NCBI RefSeq assembly: GCF_001427285.1
Contig: NZ_LMFV01000011.1
Span: forward strand, 1-64,000
Source of the DNA: Mesorhizobium sp. Root552
GTDB lineage: Bacteria > Pseudomonadota > Alphaproteobacteria > Rhizobiales > Rhizobiaceae
Length of the DNA: 64,000 nt
Reading direction: 5' to 3'
The position numbers and the translations under genes were made by a program. Position 1 is the stretch's first letter; every line of letters begins with the position of its first letter. Under the pieces are notes generated by a model. The model was not told where the DNA came from. It saw only the letters and a program-made list of their open reading frames with translations, and did no database searches. Shown here piece after piece: positions 1 through 12,601 of the stretch.

Positions 1-140
1 GGGGGAGCAGCCAAACCTCCCCGGAACAAGACCACGTTAGCCTCGCCTCCGGGGCACCGGCCCCTTCCCACGCAATCACCGTCATGACCGGTGTTCCCCG
101 CGGAAGGGACAGGGGCAGATTATGGGTGGGGTCGCGAAGG

Positions 141-282
141 GTGTGGATAAGTAGAGTGAAAGATTTTTGTGAAAGCGAACGGGGTCAAGGGGTTGGACGG
201 AGATTGGTCAGCTTTTCATGCACATCTGGCATGCTTGGCGCTGCCCCTCACCTCCCCGCAAGGGCAGGGAGAGGGCGACGGC
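141..282 (+). repeat. Dispersed repeat, copy A
   Basis: This stretch matches, with scattered mismatches, the reverse complement of 55713-55857. Shared blocks include TTTTTGTGAAAGCGAA, CACATCTGGC and GCTGCCCCTCACC, in the same order and spacing. Both copies end in a GGGAGAGGG-type G/C hairpin. Even the chance translations are alike (ESERGQGVGRR against ESERVQGVGRR). It lies just downstream of the ligA stop codon, so it may serve as a transcript end. Nothing else is recognisable in bases 1-303; bases 1-140 are G/C-rich with no supported gene. Confidence 0.75.
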
Positions 283-303
283 AGGCGTGGGCGGAAAGCA
301 CCC

Positions 304-2547
<2,244 letters not shown>

Positions 2548-2639
2548 TCAAGCGATAGCGGGAGTAGTAGCGCAGGAAGCTGCAAGGAAACAGCCACATA
2601 CGCGCTTATCCTGACTCAATTTGGCAGCTCACTAACAGT

Positions 2640-4316
2640 TCAGGAAGCCGCCGCCGTGTTCTCCCGCAAGAGCCGCTCCGCCGCCGCGCGAGCCTCATCC
2701 GTAATGGTCGCGCCGGCAAGCATGCGGGCGATCTCTTCCTGCCGCGCATCCGTATCCATCTCGGCAATGCCGGTCGCCACGCGGTCGCTGCCACCTGACT
2801 TCGAGATCAGAAAATGCGTAGCCGCCCTCGCCGCCACCTGCGGCGCATGGGTAACCGACAGAACCTGCACACGCCTGGAAAGTCGCGCCAGCCGCTGCCC
2901 GATGGCATCCGCCACAGCGCCGCCCACGCCGGTATCGATTTCATCGAACACAAGGGTCGGCGCTGAACCCCGATCGGCCAGCGCCACCTTGAGCGCCAGC
3001 AGGAACCTGGAAAGCTCGCCACCGGAGGCAACCTTCATCATCGGGCCAGGGCGGGTGCCCGGATTGGTCCGCACCCAGAACTCGATCTGGTCAATGCCCT
3101 CTTCCATGCGGTTGCCGGCCTCGCTCGACATCTCCACGAGGAACTCCGCGCGTTCCAGCTTGAGCGCGGGAAGCTCCGCCATCACCGCCTTGAGCAGGCC
3201 GGTAGCCGCCGCATGGCGAAGGGCTGAAAGATGCGCCGCTGTCTCGTCATACAGGCTACGCGTTGCCACCGCCTGCTTCTCCAGCCCGTGCAAGCGATCC
3301 TCGCCCGCATCGAGATCGGCAAGGTCGGCTGACATTGTGTCGCGCAGGCGTGCAAGATCATCCACCGCTACATTGTGCTTGCGCGCGACGGCCCTCAGCG
3401 CAAACAATCGCTCCTCGGCCTTTTCAAGCTTTTGCGGATCGTATTCGGTCGCGCGAAGCGCTGCCTCGACGCCCGCCTGCGCGGCGTCGAGCGAAAGCAA
3501 AGCCTCGTCAAGCGATTTGACGACATCGTCAAGCAGGCCGGGCGCTTCGCCAGCCTTGCGCTGCAACCGCCTCAGCAGACTTGCTAATTGCGGCAAGGGT
3601 GAAGACGGACCTGACAGGACATCCTGCGCGTCATGGATTTCAGAGGCAACCTTCTCGGCTCGCATCATGGCGGCGCGAAGTTCCGCCAAGTCGCCTTCTT
3701 CGCCCGGTTGCGGATCGAGCTTGACCAGTTCCGCCACCGATGCCCGGAGAAAATCGGCTTCCCGCGCCGCAGCCTCCACCTTGGCGCGATGACGCGCAAG
3801 CTCCTGCTCCGCCGCGCGCCACGTGCGCCATGCTTCGGCGGTTTCGCGAACGGCACCGGCATGGCCGCCGAATGCGTCCAGCAGTTCCCGGTGCGCCCCA
3901 GCATCCACCAGAGCGCGGTCATCGTGCTGGCCGTGGATTTCCACCAAAGCGCGGCCGATATCGCGCATCAAGGTAACGCTGGCCGGCTGGTCGTTGACGA
4001 AGACGCGCGTGCGCCCATCCGCCGTCTGCAAGCGCCGAAGAATGATGTCGCCATCGTCCTCGATCGCATTTTCGGAAAGAACAAGTCTGGCTGGATGGTT
4101 GCGCGGCACGTCGAAGACGGCCGTCACCTGACCCTGCGTCGCGCCGTGGCGAACCAGCGAGGCGTCGCCTCGCGCGCCAAGGGCGAGCGACAAAGCATCG
4201 AGCAGGATGGACTTACCAGCACCCGTTTCGCCGGTCAGCACAGAGAGCCCCGGCGAAAAGTCTATGTCCAGCTTCTCGATCAGAACGATATCGCGGATCG
4301 ACAGTCTGGCGAGCAT
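2640..4316 (-). CDS. recN: DNA repair protein RecN
   Basis: RecN is an SMC-like ATPase acting early in double-strand break repair. The 558-residue product begins MLARLSIRDIVLIEKLDIDF, the standard RecN opening. A Walker A motif (GETGAGKS) lies near residue 33, a long coiled-coil central part follows, and near the C-terminus are the signature VASGGELSR and Walker B LVFDEIDTGVGG. An upstream in-frame start adding 15 residues is less likely because the family starts at MLARL and AAGG sits before it. Only 8 bases separate it from bamD, so the two are probably cotranscribed. No SOS box was recognised. Confidence 0.96.
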   Translation of the reverse strand: MLARLSIRDIVLIEKLDIDFSPGLSVLTGETGAGKSILLDALSLALGARGDASLVRHGATQGQVTAVFDVPRNHPARLVLSENAIEDDGDIILRRLQTADGRTRVFVNDQPASVTLMRDIGRALVEIHGQHDDRALVDAGAHRELLDAFGGHAGAVRETAEAWRTWRAAEQELARHRAKVEAAAREADFLRASVAELVKLDPQPGEEGDLAELRAAMMRAEKVASEIHDAQDVLSGPSSPLPQLASLLRRLQRKAGEAPGLLDDVVKSLDEALLSLDAAQAGVEAALRATEYDPQKLEKAEERLFALRAVARKHNVAVDDLARLRDTMSADLADLDAGEDRLHGLEKQAVATRSLYDETAAHLSALRHAAATGLLKAVMAELPALKLERAEFLVEMSSEAGNRMEEGIDQIEFWVRTNPGTRPGPMMKVASGGELSRFLLALKVALADRGSAPTLVFDEIDTGVGGAVADAIGQRLARLSRRVQVLSVTHAPQVAARAATHFLISKSGGSDRVATGIAEMDTDARQEEIARMLAGATITDEARAAAERLLRENTAAAS

Positions 4317-4324
4317 CAGGACCT

Positions 4325-5191
4325 TCAGCCGGTGATGAGCTTTCCGGCCTTGGAAATCCACGAGCCGGCATTCTCACGCGGCGCGAGACCGCCGCCCTGC
4401 AGCAGCTTGTAGGAATCCTTGTACCACTGGCTGTCCGGATAGTTCTGGCCGAGCACGGCAGCAGCGGTCTGCGCCTCGTCGGTCAGGCCCATCGCGTAGT
4501 AGGCTTCGACCAAGCGTGCCAGCGCTTCCTCAATGTGGCGGGTGTTGGAATAGGTTTCGACAACGCTGCGGAAGCGCTTGATCGCCGCCAGATATTCACG
4601 CCGCTCGAGATAGTAGCGGCCGATCTGCATTTCCTTGCCGGCAAGCTGATCGTTGGCGAAACGGATTTTCGCCTTCGCGTCCTCGACATATTCCGAGTCG
4701 GGCCAACGCGTGACCACTTCTTGCATGGTCTGTACGGTCTGGCGCGCTTCCTTCTGATCCTGGGTCACGTCCCTGATCTGGCGGAAATAGCAGAGGCCGA
4801 TGATGTACATCGCATAGTCGGCGTCTTCGGTCGAAGGATACAAGGTCAGGTAGCGCTTGGCCGACCCGATCGCTTCTTCGTAATTGCCCTGGCGATAGTT
4901 GGCGAAAGCGCCCATCACCATCGATTTGCGGGCAAATTCTGAATACGGATGTTGTCGGTCGACGGCCGCAAACTTCTTGCTTGCCTCGGCAAGGCGTCCG
5001 GCATTGAGGTTGGCGAGGCCCTGATTGTAGAGCACGTCGGCAGGCTCGGTCTGGTCGACATAGGTCGAGAGGTCGATGTCCTTTTCGGACGACATGCAGC
5101 CGGACAGCAGCAAGGGCGCCGTTGCAACCGACAGGGCCAGGAGAATACGTTTCGCGGGTGCCATCGATCGATCAGCCCGTTTGAACAACAT
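4325..5191 (-). CDS. bamD: Outer membrane assembly lipoprotein BamD
   Basis: BamD (ComL/YfiO family) is the essential lipoprotein partner of BamA that inserts beta-barrel proteins in the outer membrane. The product has a lipoprotein signal peptide ending in the lipobox LLSGC. Tetratricopeptide-like repeats follow ([38 protein letters not shown] and others). The length of about 288 residues fits the family. The start at MLFKRADRS is chosen because it leaves a normal n-region before the hydrophobic core; a start nine codons later (MAPAKR) is also possible and neither has a strong ribosome site. It lies between lpxC and recN. Confidence 0.93.
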   Translation of the reverse strand: MLFKRADRSMAPAKRILLALSVATAPLLLSGCMSSEKDIDLSTYVDQTEPADVLYNQGLANLNAGRLAEASKKFAAVDRQHPYSEFARKSMVMGAFANYRQGNYEEAIGSAKRYLTLYPSTEDADYAMYIIGLCYFRQIRDVTQDQKEARQTVQTMQEVVTRWPDSEYVEDAKAKIRFANDQLAGKEMQIGRYYLERREYLAAIKRFRSVVETYSNTRHIEEALARLVEAYYAMGLTDEAQTAAAVLGQNYPDSQWYKDSYKLLQGGGLAPRENAGSWISKAGKLITG

Positions 5192-5311
5192 GATTGGAGT
5201 CGGCCCTTTCGGCACCATTTCAGTCATCAGCGAGCAGCCATAGACCATAACAGCATCGCGCGGCAACGCTATCATCCGGCAATCGCACATTTTTGTGGCA
5301 GCGGCCTAAAG

Positions 5312-6250
5312 TCAGACTACCCAAGGTGCATAGACAGGCGAGCGAACCGCCCGCATTTCGGCACTGCGCCCGCGTTCCGGTCGCGTCGTTTCAACGATCT
5401 CGAAGGCGGTACGGTCGGACAAAAGCCTCCGAAGTGCAGCCGCATTCAAGCGATGGCCGCCACGATAGGAGCGGAAACAACCGATGAAGCGCGCGCCGGC
5501 AAGAGCCAGATCACCCATCGCATCGAGCGTCTTGTGGCGAACGAACTCGTTCGGGTAGCGAAGGCCGCCCATGTTGATGATGCGGTTGTCGTCTCCGATC
5601 ACCACCGAATTTTCAAGCGAAGAACCAAGCGCATAGCCCGCCGCCCAAAGCCGCTCGACATCCTTCATGAAGCCGAATGTGCGCGCGCGCGCAATATCAC
5701 GGCGGAAAACGTCGGCATTCAGATCGGAAGCGAATTGCTGACGGCCGATGGCTGGGCTTTCAAAGTCGATCTCGACTTCGAAGCGTGTGCCTGCATAGGG
5801 TCGGAACTCCGCCCAAGAGGCGCCACTTTCAATGCGAATCGGCTTGACGATGCGAATGAAACGCCGCTTTGCCGCCAGCGTTTCGATACCCACCTGGTCG
5901 ATTGCATCGACAAACATGGCGGCACTGCCGTCGAGGATCGGAATTTCGTTGCCGTCGATTTCTATGACGAGGTTATCGATGCCGACGCCGAGAAGTGCGG
6001 CCGTCAGATGTTCAACAGTCGCCACATGCTGGCCGGCCGGATCTCCCAACAGTGTGCAGAGATCGGTTGCGCCGACTTCTGAAACCAGCGCTCGCACTTC
6101 CTTGTCCGACGCCGCTCCACCGACAAAATGAAACACGATGCCTGTGTCGGCATCCGCCGGAGCGAAGCTTACGGAAACCGGCTTGCCGCTGTGCACACCC
6201 GTTCCGGCCAGCGTCACTCGCGCTTTAACTGTCGTTTGATAATCGTTCAA
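5312..6250 (-). CDS. lpxC: UDP-3-O-acyl-N-acetylglucosamine deacetylase LpxC
   Basis: LpxC performs the committed zinc-dependent deacetylation step of lipid A synthesis in the cytoplasm. The 312-residue product carries the expected residues. The VEHLTA motif gives the catalytic Glu near 80 and a zinc His near 81. RHKTLDAMGDLAL gives the second zinc His near 239 and Asp near 243. A further conserved His lies in YRGGHR. It is separated from ftsZ by a 277-base gap containing the ftsZ terminator, so it probably has its own promoter. bamD follows after about 120 bases. Confidence 0.97.
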   Translation of the reverse strand: MNDYQTTVKARVTLAGTGVHSGKPVSVSFAPADADTGIVFHFVGGAASDKEVRALVSEVGATDLCTLLGDPAGQHVATVEHLTAALLGVGIDNLVIEIDGNEIPILDGSAAMFVDAIDQVGIETLAAKRRFIRIVKPIRIESGASWAEFRPYAGTRFEVEIDFESPAIGRQQFASDLNADVFRRDIARARTFGFMKDVERLWAAGYALGSSLENSVVIGDDNRIINMGGLRYPNEFVRHKTLDAMGDLALAGARFIGCFRSYRGGHRLNAAALRRLLSDRTAFEIVETTRPERGRSAEMRAVRSPVYAPWVV

Positions 6251-6362
6251 AACGATCCCCGTGTGCCCAAGCCCACATTGCCAGCTTTATCAGTCCAGCC
6301 GGCTTTGTACATATCAATGACTGGAGGCCCCATCCCAACCCACAGTCAGTTATTGCCGCGCG

Positions 6363-6391
6363 AAGATAATAATGCGTCCGACAGACTCCAA
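6363..6391 (-). promoter_or_regulatory. Candidate lpxC promoter
   Basis: Reading the minus strand, TTGGAG and TATCTT are separated by exactly 17 bases. They lie downstream of the ftsZ terminator and about 112 bases before the lpxC start. The match to a housekeeping promoter is only moderate. Confidence 0.35.
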
Positions 6392-6472
6392 ATCACGCTT
6401 TCTTTCCTCGTGTAATGGCGCATCCTTCGTCGGGGTGGCGGCAACCTCTTGATTTAAAGGCGTTTATACAGA

Positions 6473-6502
6473 AACAGGCAGGCGTTTTCACGCCTGCCTG
6501 TT
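6473..6502 (-). terminator. Rho-independent terminator after ftsZ
   Basis: A perfect 12-bp stem (AACAGGCAGGCG and its complement) with a 6-base loop lies 25 bases past the ftsZ stop codon. On the minus strand it runs into TTTCTGTATAAA, a weak but T-rich tail. It closes the dcw transcript before lpxC. Confidence 0.85.
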
Positions 6503-6527
6503 GATAAGTATTACAACCGGTTAACGG

Positions 6528-8192
6528 TCAGTTTGCCTGGCGCCGGAGGAAGGCCGGAATTTCCAACTGATCCTCTTCGTGAACGCTGCGCGACGGCGAT
6601 GCGAGGCGGCCGTGGTCGTCAAGCTGGCCACGGCGCGGCGCGTAAAGCTGCGGGTCCTGGCTCGGCAGGCGACGAACTTCCGGAGCGGCCTGACGCAACT
6701 TCGGTTCGCGCGGCTGGGCGGGCTGCAAGCGTGCCGGCTCCTCCTCGCGGCGGGTCAAGCCATTGGTCAGGCGCTTCAGCAGGCCCATCGGGCCGCGATC
6801 CTCATGATCGACCGGATGCGACTTGGCTTCGACTTCCGCCTTCACGACCGGAGGAAAATCCTCCACGCGAGGCATGCGCTGCGGTGCGGCAGCCATCGGC
6901 TGCTGCATCTCGCGCGGCTGCGGAGCCGGCTGCATGGCCTGAGGGGCAACGTGCTGGACGGGTGCCTGTGCAGGCGGGGCCTGGAACAGCTTGCTCTGCG
7001 GACGGAACTCCTCGGCATGTCCGGTCGGGGCCGCACGGTGTGCCATCGCGGCCGCATTCTGCTCTGCCATCTGAATGGCTTCGGCGATCGGATCATGCGC
7101 GCGCTGCTCCTGCTGTATAGCAGGCTGCGTCGGAGCCGGACGAATTTCAGCCGCAGCGGCAGGCCGCACCGGCTGCTTCGGCGGAACCGAGCGGATGGCG
7201 ATCGGCGCAGCAGCAATATCAGCAGCCGACTTGTCGATGCCGGTGGCGACGACCGACACGCGGATGACGCCTTCCAATTCCTCGTCGAAGGTAGCGCCAA
7301 GAATGATGTTGGCGTCCTGGTCGACTTCTTCGCGAATGCGGGTTGCAGCTTCGTCGACCTCGAACAGGGTAAGGTCGCGACCGCCTGTAATGGAGATCAG
7401 CAGGCCCTTGGCGCCCTTCATCGACGTCTCGTCGAGCAACGGGTTGGCGATAGCGGCTTCGGCTGCGGCCATTGCGCGACCGTCGCCCGATGCCTCGCCG
7501 GTGCCCATCATCGCCTTGCCCATTTCGCGCATCACCGAACGGACGTCGGCGAAGTCGAGGTTGATAAGGCCTTCCTTGACCATCAGGTCGGTGATGCAGG
7601 CAACACCGGAATAAAGCACCTGGTCGGCCATGGCGAAGGCATCGGCAAAGGTGGTCTTGTCATTGGCCAGGCGGAACAGGTTCTGATTCGGGATAACGAT
7701 CAGCGTATCGACGCACTTCTGCAGCTCCTCGATACCCAGAACGGCCGTCTTCATGCGGCGCTGGCCTTCGAAATGGAACGGCTTGGTGACAACGCCGACG
7801 GTCAGGATGCCCTTTTCACGGGCAGCGCGGGCAACCACCGGAGCAGCACCCGTGCCCGTGCCGCCGCCCATGCCGGCGGTGACGAAGCACATATGCGTGT
7901 TCGAGAGATGGTCGTTGATCTCGTCGATGCACTCTTCCGCCGCCGCACGACCGACCTCGGGCTGCGAACCAGCGCCAAGACCTTCGGTCACATGGGCGCC
8001 GAGCTGAACGAGCCGCTCGGCCTTGGACATGGTCAGAGCTTGCGCATCCGTGTTCGCCACGACGAACTCGACGCCGCGCAGGCCCGCCGTGATCATGTTG
8101 TTGACCGCGTTTCCGCCACCGCCACCGACGCCGAATACGGTGATTCGTGGCTTGAGTTCGGTAATGTCCGGCTTTTGCAGATTGATTGCCAT
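6528..8192 (-). CDS. ftsZ: Cell division GTPase FtsZ (long-linker form)
   Basis: FtsZ polymerises into the Z-ring at midcell. The product is 554 residues, far longer than E. coli FtsZ (383). The GTPase core occupies about residues 1-315 and shows the tubulin signature GGGTGTG at 109-115. A Pro/Gln/Ala-rich disordered linker of roughly 220 residues follows. The C-terminal tail [10 protein letters not shown], which binds FtsA and other partners, is intact. Such long linkers are typical of Rhizobiales FtsZ1. The gene follows ftsA after 69 bases and is closed by a strong terminator. Confidence 0.98.
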   Translation of the reverse strand: MAINLQKPDITELKPRITVFGVGGGGGNAVNNMITAGLRGVEFVVANTDAQALTMSKAERLVQLGAHVTEGLGAGSQPEVGRAAAEECIDEINDHLSNTHMCFVTAGMGGGTGTGAAPVVARAAREKGILTVGVVTKPFHFEGQRRMKTAVLGIEELQKCVDTLIVIPNQNLFRLANDKTTFADAFAMADQVLYSGVACITDLMVKEGLINLDFADVRSVMREMGKAMMGTGEASGDGRAMAAAEAAIANPLLDETSMKGAKGLLISITGGRDLTLFEVDEAATRIREEVDQDANIILGATFDEELEGVIRVSVVATGIDKSAADIAAAPIAIRSVPPKQPVRPAAAAEIRPAPTQPAIQQEQRAHDPIAEAIQMAEQNAAAMAHRAAPTGHAEEFRPQSKLFQAPPAQAPVQHVAPQAMQPAPQPREMQQPMAAAPQRMPRVEDFPPVVKAEVEAKSHPVDHEDRGPMGLLKRLTNGLTRREEEPARLQPAQPREPKLRQAAPEVRRLPSQDPQLYAPRRGQLDDHGRLASPSRSVHEEDQLEIPAFLRRQAN

Positions 8193-8261
8193 TGTCCTCG
8201 TCCTTTGCCTTTTCCCGCCGCCTCGCCGTAGCGGCCGCCTATGGGGCTGTCCCCGTCAACT

Positions 8262-9569
8262 CTAGAAACTGTCCCTCAACCACTGACTCATGCGATGCAA
8301 TCGTCCATCGGTTCCGGTCATCTTCAGACCAGATACTCTACTTGCTGAAGCACTCTCGAAGCTTGCGACCTGCGGGTAGATCAAAAGTCCGACCACGGTC
8401 GAAAATGCAGGTCCCTTTGCCGCTTCGGGAAGGCCGGCAACGCCGAGCGGCCGCCCTATCCGCACATTTCTTCCAAGGATACGCCGCGCCGCCTCCGGCA
8501 AGCCGGCAAGCTGGCTCGCGCCGCCCGTCAACACGATGCGCTTTCCAACGGCACTGCCGTAGCCTGATTTGTTGATTCGGTCGCGCAGCAATTCCAGCGT
8601 CTCATCGACACGGGCGCGGATGATACGCGTCATCACCGAGCGAGGAATTTGCTGGGGGGCCTCATTGTCGTCGCCGATCGGATGGATGGTGACCAGATCG
8701 CGGTCATCGGCGCTTCCAGGCAACGCCGAACCGTGCATCACCTTCAGGCGCTCAGCGGCCTCGATCGTGGTCGACAGGCCCTTTGCCAGATCCAGCGTAA
8801 CGTGGTTGCCGCCAACAGGAATGGCATCACCATGCGCGAAAGACCCTTCCGAGAAAATCGAGATGGTCGTCGTTCCGCCGCCCATGTCGATGCAGGCAGC
8901 GCCCATTTCGAGTTCGTCATCGACCAACGCCGCCAGCCCGCTGGCATATGGCGTAGCGACAAGGCGCTCGACCGACAGGTGCGACCGGTTGATGCTAAGC
9001 TCGAGATTTTTCAGAGGCGCGGCATCTCCCGTCAAGACGTGCATGTCGACGCCAAGCGTATCGCCCACCATGCCCCGCGGATCGCGCACGCCATGTTCGG
9101 CATCCAGCGCGAAGCCGACCGGCAGCGAATGGATTACCTCACGCTCGGACTTCAGCGCCTGCCGCGCACCGGCCAGGAGAACCCGCTTGATGTCGCCTTC
9201 GTCGACCTCATGCCCGCCCAGATTGATGGTTGCGGAAAAGGTTTCACTCTTGAGACGACCCGCCGTCATGTTGACGATGAGCGAATCAACCGTAAGCCCC
9301 GCCATCCGTTCAGCGGAGTCGACAGCCAGGCGAATGGCATGCTCGGCGCGATCGAGATCGACGACGACGCCGGACTTCACCCCCTGCGATTTCTGGTGAC
9401 CTATGCCGATGACCTGAACACGATGCGAACGGCCACGCAGCAGCTTGCCGTCCTCGTTGGGCTTCAGCTTGGCAACAACGCAGCAAACCTTGCTTGAACC
9501 GACGTCGAGCACCGTAAGGATGCCGGATCGGCGCGATGAGGAATCGCCATGCCCGCCAAGCCAGCTCAT
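8262..9569 (-). CDS. ftsA: Cell division protein FtsA
   Basis: FtsA is the actin-like ATPase that tethers FtsZ to the membrane and recruits later divisome proteins. The 435-residue product has phosphate-1 (LDVGSSKVCCVVAKL), phosphate-2 (CIDMGGGTTTISIF) and adenosine (VLTGGASQLAGL) motifs of the actin superfamily. It ends in a membrane-binding amphipathic helix (RLHRMSQWLRDSF). Its start overlaps the ftsQ stop by four bases, indicating translational coupling, and ftsZ follows. Confidence 0.97.
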   Translation of the reverse strand: MSWLGGHGDSSSRRSGILTVLDVGSSKVCCVVAKLKPNEDGKLLRGRSHRVQVIGIGHQKSQGVKSGVVVDLDRAEHAIRLAVDSAERMAGLTVDSLIVNMTAGRLKSETFSATINLGGHEVDEGDIKRVLLAGARQALKSEREVIHSLPVGFALDAEHGVRDPRGMVGDTLGVDMHVLTGDAAPLKNLELSINRSHLSVERLVATPYASGLAALVDDELEMGAACIDMGGGTTTISIFSEGSFAHGDAIPVGGNHVTLDLAKGLSTTIEAAERLKVMHGSALPGSADDRDLVTIHPIGDDNEAPQQIPRSVMTRIIRARVDETLELLRDRINKSGYGSAVGKRIVLTGGASQLAGLPEAARRILGRNVRIGRPLGVAGLPEAAKGPAFSTVVGLLIYPQVASFESASASRVSGLKMTGTDGRLHRMSQWLRDSF

Positions 9570-10504
9570 ATTTTCTTCTCCGGCTTGCCAAGGCCCTTCG
9601 GCTTTTCTTTCAGCGCCGCCATGCGCGCCGCCGATGCGTCCGGCGACAGCTCCACGGCAACGCGATCGGGAATTCTCAAATCGACGGCGACGACATCACG
9701 TCCAAGCAGGCCATTTTCACGGTCCATCCGCACAATGTCCGCAAGAGCTTGACCGACATCGTGCTCCGGCAGCTTCACGGTGATGCCATTGCCCAGCTTG
9801 ATGTTCCAGCGTCGGTCGCCGACGCGGATGTAGCCCTTGACCTGCGCGGCAAGCGTCGGAAACTGCTGCACTTGCGCCATCAAGTCAGGAGCATGGTCGG
9901 GCGCACCATTGCCAACGATCAACGGCAACTTCGCCAGTTTCCCGCCGGTGAACGGCGCAATGATGCGGCCGGAACGCTCGATCACGTCAAGCGTCGTCCC
10001 TTGCTGCCAAAGCGCGAACGCCTGCCGTTCGTCGATGCGGATCTCAAGCGTGTGCGGATAGACCTTGCGAACGGTCGCGACTTCGACCCAGGGCAGCGAA
10101 GCCACCCTTTCGCGTGCGGCTTCGACATCAAGCCCGATCAGCGAAGTCCAACCATTCAGCTCGAGCTTGTCGAGAATATCGATTTCGGAGGTATGCTGGT
10201 TGCCCACCACCTTGATCTGGTCGACGGCAAAGCCGGTTCGCGCCGTGACACTTTGAACAAAGCTGTCGAGATGCCCGCCGACATAGGCCCCATAAGTCGC
10301 GCTGGTCGAAAGCAGCACAGCCGAAAGGATCGTCGCAGCGTAGGGCGGGGCAGTGTAAGCCCCCTTACCCAACCTCGACACCATGCGCAGCGGTCGACGC
10401 AGCCAACGGCGCGGAACGAAACGGCTCAACGGCGCAAAGACATCAGCCAGCGCAGCGCCCGAGGCGCCCCTTCCGCCACTCTGTCCCCACCTCAACGCAG
10501 ACAC
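9566..10504 (-). CDS. ftsQ: Cell division protein FtsQ
   Basis: FtsQ is a bitopic divisome protein linking early and late division proteins. A basic cytoplasmic N-terminus of about 60 residues is followed by one membrane segment ([21 protein letters not shown]). A periplasmic POTRA domain comes next ([21 protein letters not shown]) and then the FtsQ/DivIB beta domain. I chose a GTG start (VSALRWGQ) because GGAGG lies seven bases upstream. This makes the gene overlap the end of ddl by 13 bases. An in-frame TTG seven codons earlier lacks this support. Confidence 0.93.
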   Translation of the reverse strand: MSALRWGQSGGRGASGAALADVFAPLSRFVPRRWLRRPLRMVSRLGKGAYTAPPYAATILSAVLLSTSATYGAYVGGHLDSFVQSVTARTGFAVDQIKVVGNQHTSEIDILDKLELNGWTSLIGLDVEAARERVASLPWVEVATVRKVYPHTLEIRIDERQAFALWQQGTTLDVIERSGRIIAPFTGGKLAKLPLIVGNGAPDHAPDLMAQVQQFPTLAAQVKGYIRVGDRRWNIKLGNGITVKLPEHDVGQALADIVRMDRENGLLGRDVVAVDLRIPDRVAVELSPDASAARMAALKEKPKGLGKPEKKI

Positions 10505-11418
10505 GAAGCGTCCTCCACCATCCAACTCAACAAATCGCCGAACGAATGTCCCGCATGAGCGGCGATTTCGGGCACCAAAGACGTCGGCGTCATGCCCGGC
10601 TGGGTATTGACCTCAAGCCAGACAACCTCGCCGTTTTCGGAGTGACGGTCGTCGTAACGGAAGTCCGACCGGGATACGCCCCGGCAACCGATCGCTTGGT
10701 GAGCCTTAAGCGACAGTGTCAGTATTTTTTGGTAAATATTCGGTGAAATTTTTGCGGGGCATTCGTGTTTTGATCCGCCGACCACGTATTTTGAATCGTA
10801 ATCATAGAAGGCATGCCCCGTCGGGATGATCTCGGTTACACCGAGCGCCACATCGCCCATCACGGCACATGTCAGCTCGCGCCCATGAACATAACGTTCG
10901 ACCATCACCACATCGCCATACTTCCAGTCCGGCGACGAAATCACCTGGGGCGGATGCGACTGCCCTTCCTTGACAATGACCACGCCGAAGCTCGAGCCCT
11001 CGTTGACCGGCTTGACCACATAGGGTGGCCGCATCGGATGCTTTTCGACAATCGAAAAGCGGCTGACGACCTTCGATTCCGCCACCGGCAAGCCGGCGGC
11101 CTTGGCAACCTTCTTGGCTTGCTCCTTGTTCATCGCAAGCGCCGAGGAAAGCACCCCGGAATGTGTATAGGGAATCGCTAGGTATTCCAGAATCCCCTGG
11201 ATCGTACCGTCTTCGCCAAAGGGGCCATGCAAGGCATTGAAGGCAACATCCGGCTTGAGTTCGGCAAGAGTGGCGCCCACGTCACGATCAACATCCAGCC
11301 GCGTAACACGATAGCCTTCAGCCTCGAGCGCATCCGCGCAAGCCCTGCCGGAAGACAAGGACACAGGCCGCTCTGACGAGAAACCACCCATCAAGACAGC
11401 CACGTGCTTGTTCTTCAT
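10492..11418 (-). CDS. ddl: D-alanine--D-alanine ligase
   Basis: Ddl joins two D-alanines for the MurF substrate. The 308-residue product starts with the conserved [14 protein letters not shown] and has an ATP-grasp fold. Visible elements are [12 protein letters not shown], the P-loop region [13 protein letters not shown], and the metal-binding end [26 protein letters not shown] 217-base gap separates it from murB. That gap has a G/C hairpin (GGCGGG/CCCGCC) but no convincing promoter, although an internal promoter for ddl-ftsQAZ is plausible. Confidence 0.96.
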   Translation of the reverse strand: MKNKHVAVLMGGFSSERPVSLSSGRACADALEAEGYRVTRLDVDRDVGATLAELKPDVAFNALHGPFGEDGTIQGILEYLAIPYTHSGVLSSALAMNKEQAKKVAKAAGLPVAESKVVSRFSIVEKHPMRPPYVVKPVNEGSSFGVVIVKEGQSHPPQVISSPDWKYGDVVMVERYVHGRELTCAVMGDVALGVTEIIPTGHAFYDYDSKYVVGGSKHECPAKISPNIYQKILTLSLKAHQAIGCRGVSRSDFRYDDRHSENGEVVWLEVNTQPGMTPTSLVPEIAAHAGHSFGDLLSWMVEDASCLR

Positions 11419-11635
11419 TCCCCGTCATCCCCTTGGCGGGCCAGCAACCCTGCTTCCTGAAACAAAAACCAAGCGCCCGGCGGGCTGCCCCGCCAGAAAA
11501 ACAACGCGCTAAACGACTCAAATCAGGAAACGCTTCCAGAGCAGAGAATCAGAGAGTTGATTCCGTGACAAGTGCTTAAGATTCCGAGAGATTCACTTTC
11601 TGCGAAAACAGCGAAAAAACTGCGGAAGTGAGTCT

Positions 11636-12601
11636 TCAGAGCAACTGTCCGAGAAACTCCTGGACCGTATGCCCGGCCCGGAAATTTCCGATCCGCTTGA
11701 TCTCCCAATGAAGGCGGATGCCGGAATGTTCGAGCACCCGGGCGCGCACGGTTTCGCCCAGATATTCAAGGTCGTAGCCGGTAGCCGACCCTGTATTGAT
11801 CATGAAATTGCAGTGCATGGGCGACATCTGCGCGCCGCCGATCATCAGGCCGCGGCAGCCGGCATTGTCGATTTCCTTCCACGCCGAGGTGCCCTCCGGG
11901 TTCTTGAAGGTCGAACCGCCAGTCTTCTCGCGGATTGGCTGCACCGTCTCGCGATGATTCTGAACGGCATCCATGGCGGCCTTGATCACCGCCTTGTCTT
12001 CTGGATACCCCTCGAACAACGCCGACGTGAAGATGAAATCCGCTGGTGCCGACGAATGCCGGTAGGCATAGCCCATGTCGGAATTTGAAAGCGTGTGGCG
12101 GTTGCCCTTGCGATCCAGGGCTGTCACTTCCACCACGCGCTCGCGCGTCTCGACCCCGTTGGCCCCCGCGTTCATCCTGAGCGCGCCGCCGATCGCACCC
12201 GGTATGCCGTGATAGAAATGGAAGCCGCCGATACCGGCTTCCAGCGCCACCGCCGCAACGCGCTTGTCCGGCACGGCGGCGCCTGTCCTGATCTGGGTGC
12301 GCGAGACTGCCTCGGCCTCTCCAAACCCCTTGGCGGAAAGGCGAACCACAAATCCGCCAATGCCACCGTCCCGGACCAGAAGGTTGGAGCCGACGCCGAC
12401 AACGGTCAGCGGAACATCTTCAGGCACTGCTTTAAGAAAAGCCGCCAGGTCGTCCTCGTCAGCAGGCTGGAACAGCGCGTCGGCAAGGCCGCCTGCCCGG
12501 AACCAGGTGATCTTGTCCATCTCGGCATTCGGCGTGATACGCCCGCGCAAACCTGCGAGTTCGCCACCAAGCTTTTCTATCAGTGCTTCGCCACGGCTCA
12601 A
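11636..12601 (-). CDS. murB: UDP-N-acetylenolpyruvoylglucosamine reductase MurB
   Basis: MurB reduces UDP-GlcNAc-enolpyruvate to UDP-MurNAc with an FAD cofactor. The FAD/PP-loop motif [16 protein letters not shown], the core [19 protein letters not shown] and the catalytic-serine region [10 protein letters not shown] are present. I placed the start at a TTG ([13 protein letters not shown]). It overlaps the murC stop as TTGA and has GAGG seven bases upstream. The longer frame starts at a GTG 42 bases earlier, inside murC, without a ribosome site. The product is about 321 residues. A rare TTG start suggests low, coupled expression. Confidence 0.93.
   Translation of the reverse strand: MSRGEALIEKLGGELAGLRGRITPNAEMDKITWFRAGGLADALFQPADEDDLAAFLKAVPEDVPLTVVGVGSNLLVRDGGIGGFVVRLSAKGFGEAEAVSRTQIRTGAAVPDKRVAAVALEAGIGGFHFYHGIPGAIGGALRMNAGANGVETRERVVEVTALDRKGNRHTLSNSDMGYAYRHSSAPADFIFTSALFEGYPEDKAVIKAAMDAVQNHRETVQPIREKTGGSTFKNPEGTSAWKEIDNAGCRGLMIGGAQMSPMHCNFMINTGSATGYDLEYLGETVRARVLEHSGIRLHWEIKRIGNFRAGHTVQEFLGQLL

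Noticed and set aside
11419-11635. Possible internal promoter between murB and ddl
   Set aside because: TTGTCA occurs, but no good -10 box is found at 16-18 bases, so it is not listed as a feature.
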